In this document: in pieces, positions 6,924 to 10,085 of the stretch
How positions within the stretch are numbered: the stretch's first letter is position 1
Layout of the letters: every line of letters starts with the position of its first letter
Assembly (NCBI GenBank): GCA_023441725.1
Contig: JAEZNV010000157.1
Location: forward strand, 1-10,085
Length of the DNA: 10,085 nt
From: Actinomycetes bacterium
Lineage (GTDB): Bacteria > Actinomycetota > Coriobacteriia > Coriobacteriales > Coriobacteriaceae
Direction: 5' to 3'
Made by a program: the position numbers and the translations under genes
The notes under the pieces: model-generated
The model's input: only the letters and a program-made list of their open reading frames with translations
Databases searched by the model: none
What the model was told of the DNA's origin: nothing

Positions 6924-8063
6924 TCACTTCACGTCAAATTCCACGCGATCGAGCTCGGGCACATTGAGGTCGATGAGCTTGCGGGCGACGTGGCGGTCGC
7001 GTGCCCCGAGCGCCTCGCTTGTCGTCACATGGGCGACAACCTCGCGCTCGACGATGCCCTCCTCGTCGCCTTCGGTGGCCGAGGTCTCGACGGCGACGGT
7101 GTAGTCCTTAAAGCCTGGCAGCACCGCCGCAAGCTCGCGCGTGGTTTCGGTGACGCCGTAGCCGTCCTGCACGCCGGCCTGCGCCGAGCCAATGGAACCC
7201 GCCGTCATAACGATGCAGGGGATGGCAAAGATTACCGTGCCCACGATGATGCGGCGGCGCACCTTGCGCGATAGCTCGTCGACCTCGGCATTTTCCTCGG
7301 CAGTCACAATACCGTCGCCGTTGAGGTCGCGCTTGAGCGGCACGCGCAAAAGAAGCAGAACGGCTTCGGCCGCGAGTGCGATAAAGACCACGTTGATGCC
7401 AAACTCGTAAAGCGCCGAGAGAAACAGTGGCCCGCTTGCGATGGCGATGCCATAGCCCGCCGCGCACAGGGGCGGCATGAGCGCGGTCGCCACAGCCACC
7501 CCGGCGATGAGCGTGGCGGGTTCCTGGTCGCGCGAGTTGCCCAGGCCACCCGCAAAGCCGCCCGCGAGCGCGACGGCAAGGTCCCACACAGTCGGTGTCG
7601 AATTGTCGATGATGGCGGCCGTGGTGGTGCCAAGGGGCGAGAGCTTAAAGTACAACGTGGACGTGACCAGGCAAAAGACCATCTGCAGCGCGAGGCCGGC
7701 GACGGCCTCAAGGGTGATCTCGCGGTCGAGCGTGGCGATGCCGTATGCCATGGCAAGGACCGAGCCCATGAGCGGGCAGATGAGCATGGCGCCTACAATG
7801 GCGATATCCGAGTCGATATCGAGGCCGATGCTCGCGATCAACATGGCAATGATCAAGATGCATAAGTGTGAGCCAGTCAGGCGCGCCCCGTTTACAAAGC
7901 GCTTGCGAATCACGTGATAGGGCGCGCGTCCCTCGCGAATGTTGAATGCCCGCTTTAGAAAGCGGCTTGCGTTCTCCATGGCCTCGCTGTGGGCGGGGCG
8001 GATGCCATGGCGCCGATGATGGCGCTCGCGCAGTCGCTTGAGCTGTTGTTTATCGAGTTCCAT
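6924..8063 (-). CDS. DUF389 family integral membrane protein with an EF-hand-like loop
   Basis: This 379-residue membrane protein belongs to the uncharacterised DUF389 (TIGR00341-like) family. The N-terminal 60 residues are basic and cytoplasmic by the positive-inside rule. About seven membrane segments follow (near 66-81, 88-108, 119-138, 160-175, 184-208, 214-240 and 270-290). Family motifs are GAMLICPLMG (91-100), STPTVWDLAVALAGGFAGG (155-173) and ATALMPPLC (192-200). Between the last two segments, residues 246-257 read DLNGDGIVTAEE, a textbook 12-residue calcium-binding loop with D1, N3, D5, G6 and E12. Arginine and lysine on both sides place it in the cytoplasm. An acidic C-terminal domain (about 291-379) follows. 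I chose ATG 8063 because GAGGTGG lies just upstream; GTG 8069 would add two residues. The family's substrate is not known. The gene converges with the sulfotransferase remnant, with no terminator visible in the 14-bp gap. Confidence 0.9.
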   Translation of the reverse strand: MELDKQQLKRLRERHHRRHGIRPAHSEAMENASRFLKRAFNIREGRAPYHVIRKRFVNGARLTGSHLCILIIAMLIASIGLDIDSDIAIVGAMLICPLMGSVLAMAYGIATLDREITLEAVAGLALQMVFCLVTSTLYFKLSPLGTTTAAIIDNSTPTVWDLAVALAGGFAGGLGNSRDQEPATLIAGVAVATALMPPLCAAGYGIAIASGPLFLSALYEFGINVVFIALAAEAVLLLLRVPLKRDLNGDGIVTAEENAEVDELSRKVRRRIIVGTVIFAIPCIVMTAGSIGSAQAGVQDGYGVTETTRELAAVLPGFKDYTVAVETSATEGDEEGIVEREVVAHVTTSEALGARDRHVARKLIDLNVPELDRVEFDVK

Positions 8064-8065
8064 GT

Positions 8066-8072
8066 CCACCTC
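8066..8072 (-). promoter_or_regulatory. Ribosome binding site deciding the DUF389 start
   Basis: On the minus strand GAGGTGG lies 2 nt before ATG 8063 (its GAGG core is 5 nt away). The alternative GTG at 8069-8067 overlaps this motif and has no Shine-Dalgarno sequence of its own upstream, so the ATG is the better start. Confidence 0.5.
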
Positions 8073-8084
8073 GTATTGCCGTAG

Positions 8085-8100
8085 GAACGCGGGTGCGTTC
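8085..8100. promoter_or_regulatory. Small inverted repeat upstream of the DUF389 gene, possible operator
   Basis: GAACGC (8085-8090) and GCGTTC (8095-8100) form a perfect 6-bp inverted repeat with a 4-nt gap. It ends 22 nt upstream of the chosen start on the minus strand. It could bind a dimeric regulator or form a leader hairpin. Repeats this short occur by chance in GC-rich DNA, and no clear promoter could be placed beside it. Confidence 0.25.
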
Positions 8101-8192
8101 GCAGCATGTACTCTACACCGTGACGGGCGGGGCGGTCATCTTGACATGGAACTTAGGCGAGCAGGCAAAGGAAGACACGCCACATACAAGTA

Positions 8193-8211
8193 CTGCCGAG
8201 GGTTTCGGCAG
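8193..8211. other. Short hairpin next to the OPT gene terminator
   Basis: CTGCCGA (8193-8199) pairs with TCGGCAG (8205-8211) around a 5-nt loop. It lies 4 bp beyond the T run of the minus-strand terminator at 8216-8252 and has no T tract of its own. It may be part of a tandem 3' structure of the transporter transcript, or leader structure for the DUF389 gene. Confidence 0.35.
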
Positions 8212-8215
8212 ATAC

Positions 8216-8252
8216 AAAAAGCGCGGGGCCGGATGGTCTCCGACCCCGCGCT
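8216..8252 (-). terminator. Rho-independent terminator of the OPT transporter gene
   Basis: Read on the minus strand, AGCGCGGGGTCGGA (8252-8239) pairs with TCCGGCCCCGCGCT (8233-8220) over 14 bp, with one G-U wobble at 8229/8243 and a 5-nt loop. The T5 run is 8220-8216. It begins 25 bp after the transporter stop codon. The wobble pairs only in the minus-strand RNA, which confirms the direction. It implies that the DUF389 gene further on has its own promoter. Confidence 0.92.
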
Positions 8253-8277
8253 CTGCACGGGTGCGTTGTTGTTTGGT

Positions 8278-9981
8278 TTAGCCCAGCAGGCTCAGGCCAA
8301 CAGAGACAAACGCCAGGATAACGCCGACGATGGACTCGCCACCGAGCAGGCCGCTGGCGACAACCAGGCCCTGCTCCTGGAAGGCGGCATCCTTGGCGGT
8401 CTTCTCCTCGTCCGAAAGACCGGCGTTGGCATCGCGGTGGGCTGCCCACTTGTCGTAGGCGAGCTTGACGCAGGAGCCCAGGAAGGCCGTGAGCGACATG
8501 TAGAACGGCAGGTACACGCCCAGGCCGATCATCATGGCCGGAATGCCGAGCCAGTACATGACGATGCCGGCGATAAAGCCGCCCGCAAACCACGGCACGC
8601 TCGGGATGCCCGAGACCATGGTGGCGACCACGCTTGCCTGTGCGGCCACAAAACTCTTGTCGGGGCCAAAGGCGTCCGGACCATAGGCGGTGACGAGCGC
8701 GACCATGACGGCGGCGGCGACCAGGGCGCCCACGATGCCGCCAATGGCCTGGCCGACCCACTGCGCGCGCGGGTTGGTGCCCAGCACGGCGCCGGCCTTA
8801 AAGTCGTTCATGACGTCGCCCGCAAGGCCGCACGCCACGGCCACGATGCCGGCGATAAAGAACAGCTTGACCTGAGCGAGCTGCGCGAAGGCGGCAACGA
8901 TGAGCATGACGATGAGGCCGAAGATCTCCATGGGGTCGATACCCGTCTGGCCGCAGCTCTGCGCGCTCATGATGGTGGTGACAAAGGTGAACAGCGTGAC
9001 GATGACGGCCGGAACGGGGCCAAGGTCGAGCACGATGGCGATGATCACGGCGATGGCGGCAGCGCCCAGGCCGATGATACCGGCGTCGAGTTTAAGGGAG
9101 CCCGAGATGAGCGACTGCTCGTCGGTGTCGGTGGAGCTGTCGGCGGCGAGGCCGCGGACGATACCGGCGACCTGCGGAAGGATGTCCTTGAGGACGACGG
9201 CGACGCCAAAGCCCATCATGAGGCCCATACCCAGGGACTTGACGATGCCCTGTGCGGTCATAACGTCAAACAGACCGGCAGCGGTGCCGCCGACGATGAT
9301 GCCAAAATTGCCCAGCAGCGCGCCGGCAAACCAGAACGCGACGGGGGCGAAGCCCACCAAAAAGCCGATGGACAGCAACATGGGCGAGTTGTAGATGGCA
9401 AAGGTCACGCCGGGGATATTGAGCGTGCACAGCATGCTGGGCACAATGCCCAGAGCGTCGCGCAGCACGCTGTAGATGCCGGCGATGGCCATGGAGCCAA
9501 AGAGCTGCTTGCCGGTCTTGCCGCCGGCCTCGGTCGCGCGCAGGGTCTGAGCTGCGGCGTTGCCGGTGGGGAACTCAAGCGCGGCGTCCACGATAAAGTG
9601 ACGGTGGATGAGTGCCGTGGCCAGCAGGCCTAGGATAGTGCCGGCGAGTGCCACGATAAACATGTCGAGCCAACTGATCTGGTCGGCATAGCCCAGCATC
9701 CAGGCGCCCGGGATGGTAAACGCCAGACCGCCAGCGACCATGGCGCCTGCGGACATGATGGTGTGGGTGACGTTGGCCTCGTTGAGGCTGGCGTTGCCCA
9801 TGAGCTTCAGGAAGAACAGCGAAATGACGGCAGCGAAAATGATCGGCCAGGGGAGGGCGCCCATCTTGAGGGCGGTGTAGGCCGAGCTTGCCGTGATGAT
9901 CACGCAGCCAAGGACGCCGATGACGACGCCGCGCAACGTGAGTTGCCCGCGCATCGAAGCGCGGTTCGAGGGATTGCTCAT
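8278..9981 (-). CDS. OPT family transporter (oligopeptide / metal-chelate type)
   Basis: This 567-residue multi-pass membrane protein of the OPT superfamily probably takes up small peptides or metal chelates by cation symport; the substrate cannot be read from the sequence. Most of the chain is hydrophobic segments starting at residue 17. Family landmarks in order are NEANVTHTIMSAGAMVAGG (67-85), EFPTGNAAAQTL (136-147), matching the PEG.A.AE.L region of relatives, SCGQTGIDPMEIFG (342-355), AGDVMNDFKAGAVLGTNPR (387-405) followed by the GQAIG helix, and GLVVASGLLGGES (538-550) in the last hairpin. Two hydrophilic loops stand out: 280-297 (acidic and serine-rich) and 509-535 (charged). It is somewhat shorter than the 600-670 residues usual for the family but lacks no landmark. 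ATG 9981 follows AAAGGAG (9994-9988) at 6-nt spacing. The gene ends in its own terminator and is probably monocistronic. Confidence 0.93.
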   Translation of the reverse strand: MSNPSNRASMRGQLTLRGVVIGVLGCVIITASSAYTALKMGALPWPIIFAAVISLFFLKLMGNASLNEANVTHTIMSAGAMVAGGLAFTIPGAWMLGYADQISWLDMFIVALAGTILGLLATALIHRHFIVDAALEFPTGNAAAQTLRATEAGGKTGKQLFGSMAIAGIYSVLRDALGIVPSMLCTLNIPGVTFAIYNSPMLLSIGFLVGFAPVAFWFAGALLGNFGIIVGGTAAGLFDVMTAQGIVKSLGMGLMMGFGVAVVLKDILPQVAGIVRGLAADSSTDTDEQSLISGSLKLDAGIIGLGAAAIAVIIAIVLDLGPVPAVIVTLFTFVTTIMSAQSCGQTGIDPMEIFGLIVMLIVAAFAQLAQVKLFFIAGIVAVACGLAGDVMNDFKAGAVLGTNPRAQWVGQAIGGIVGALVAAAVMVALVTAYGPDAFGPDKSFVAAQASVVATMVSGIPSVPWFAGGFIAGIVMYWLGIPAMMIGLGVYLPFYMSLTAFLGSCVKLAYDKWAAHRDANAGLSDEEKTAKDAAFQEQGLVVASGLLGGESIVGVILAFVSVGLSLLG

Positions 9982-10026
9982 ATAAAACTCCTTTGCGTAT
10001 ATCCGCTTCCCCCGGGAGCGCCGTTA

Positions 10027-10056
10027 CGGATACGGCGCGGGAAGTCGGGTTACCAA
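10027..10056 (-). promoter_or_regulatory. Weak candidate promoter of the OPT transporter gene
   Basis: On the minus strand TTGGTA (10056-10051) and TATCCG (10032-10027) are separated by 18 bp, about 45 bp before the start at 9981. The -35-like box matches consensus at four of six positions and the -10-like box is poor. The -10-like box overlaps a GCCGT...ACGGC hairpin (10020-10036) that could be an operator or leader structure. Treat it as a guess. Confidence 0.2.
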
Positions 10057-10085
10057 GGGCCGCCGCGTGAGCTCGCAAACGACCG

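Noticed and set aside
8141..8146. A perfect TTGACA on the + strand in the gap between the DUF389 and OPT genes
   Set aside because: No -10 box follows at 16-19 bp and no + strand gene lies downstream, only an antisense region. It is likely coincidental.
8038..9633. A 531-codon + strand frame opposite the OPT transporter
   Set aside because: It is extremely rich in Asp, Gly, His and Ala, the complement of a membrane-protein coding sequence, and it runs through the OPT terminator. The minus-strand gene has a good start, family motifs and a terminator.
1..10085. CRISPR arrays, tRNA or rRNA genes, phage or conjugation genes and known defence systems
   Set aside because: No regularly spaced direct repeats, cloverleaf or rRNA-like segments, or integrase, transposase, nuclease or toxin-antitoxin motifs could be seen.

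Overview
The window looks like chromosomal DNA of a high-GC, strictly anaerobic gut actinobacterium of the Coriobacteriia, most likely Collinsella or a close relative. This is an inference from three things: GC-rich coding sequence, a giant fused 2-hydroxyacyl-CoA dehydratase activase typical of anaerobes, and an aryl-sulfate sulfotransferase remnant. Codon choice is strongly biased. The large activase gene contains no TTA, CTA or TCA codon, and this is why its opposite strand stays open for more than 5 kb.

Left part (1-5039, + strand): the last 59 codons of an unidentified gene with a faint short-chain-dehydrogenase look are followed after 11 nt by a 1593-residue iron-sulfur protein. It fuses two BadF/HgdC-type ATPase halves, a cysteine-rich linker and two HgdB/DUF2229-type modules in one chain, and it carries an unusual alanine-rich N-terminal extension. 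A strong intrinsic terminator closes this unit.

Middle (5040-6909, + strand): a 350-bp gap holds a 130-bp palindromic element with perfect 21-bp ends, followed by the leader of a 3-hydroxyacyl-CoA dehydrogenase gene. After that gene comes a terminator-like hairpin containing a GGGGACGGAGGA motif. Next to it lies a broken aryl-sulfate sulfotransferase, with an intact ribosome binding site and ATG joined out of frame to the last third of the gene.

Right part (6924-10085, - strand): a DUF389 membrane protein with a canonical EF-hand-type loop in a predicted cytoplasmic segment, and an OPT-family transporter. A strong terminator lies between them, so they are probably separate transcription units.

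The two acyl-CoA enzymes may both serve anaerobic hydroxyacyl-CoA metabolism, but the terminator between them argues against one operon. I see no rRNA, tRNA, CRISPR array, intact transposase, phage gene or defence island. The best leads for new biology are the self-contained fused activase/dehydratase, the palindromic element and the EF-hand-bearing DUF389 protein.
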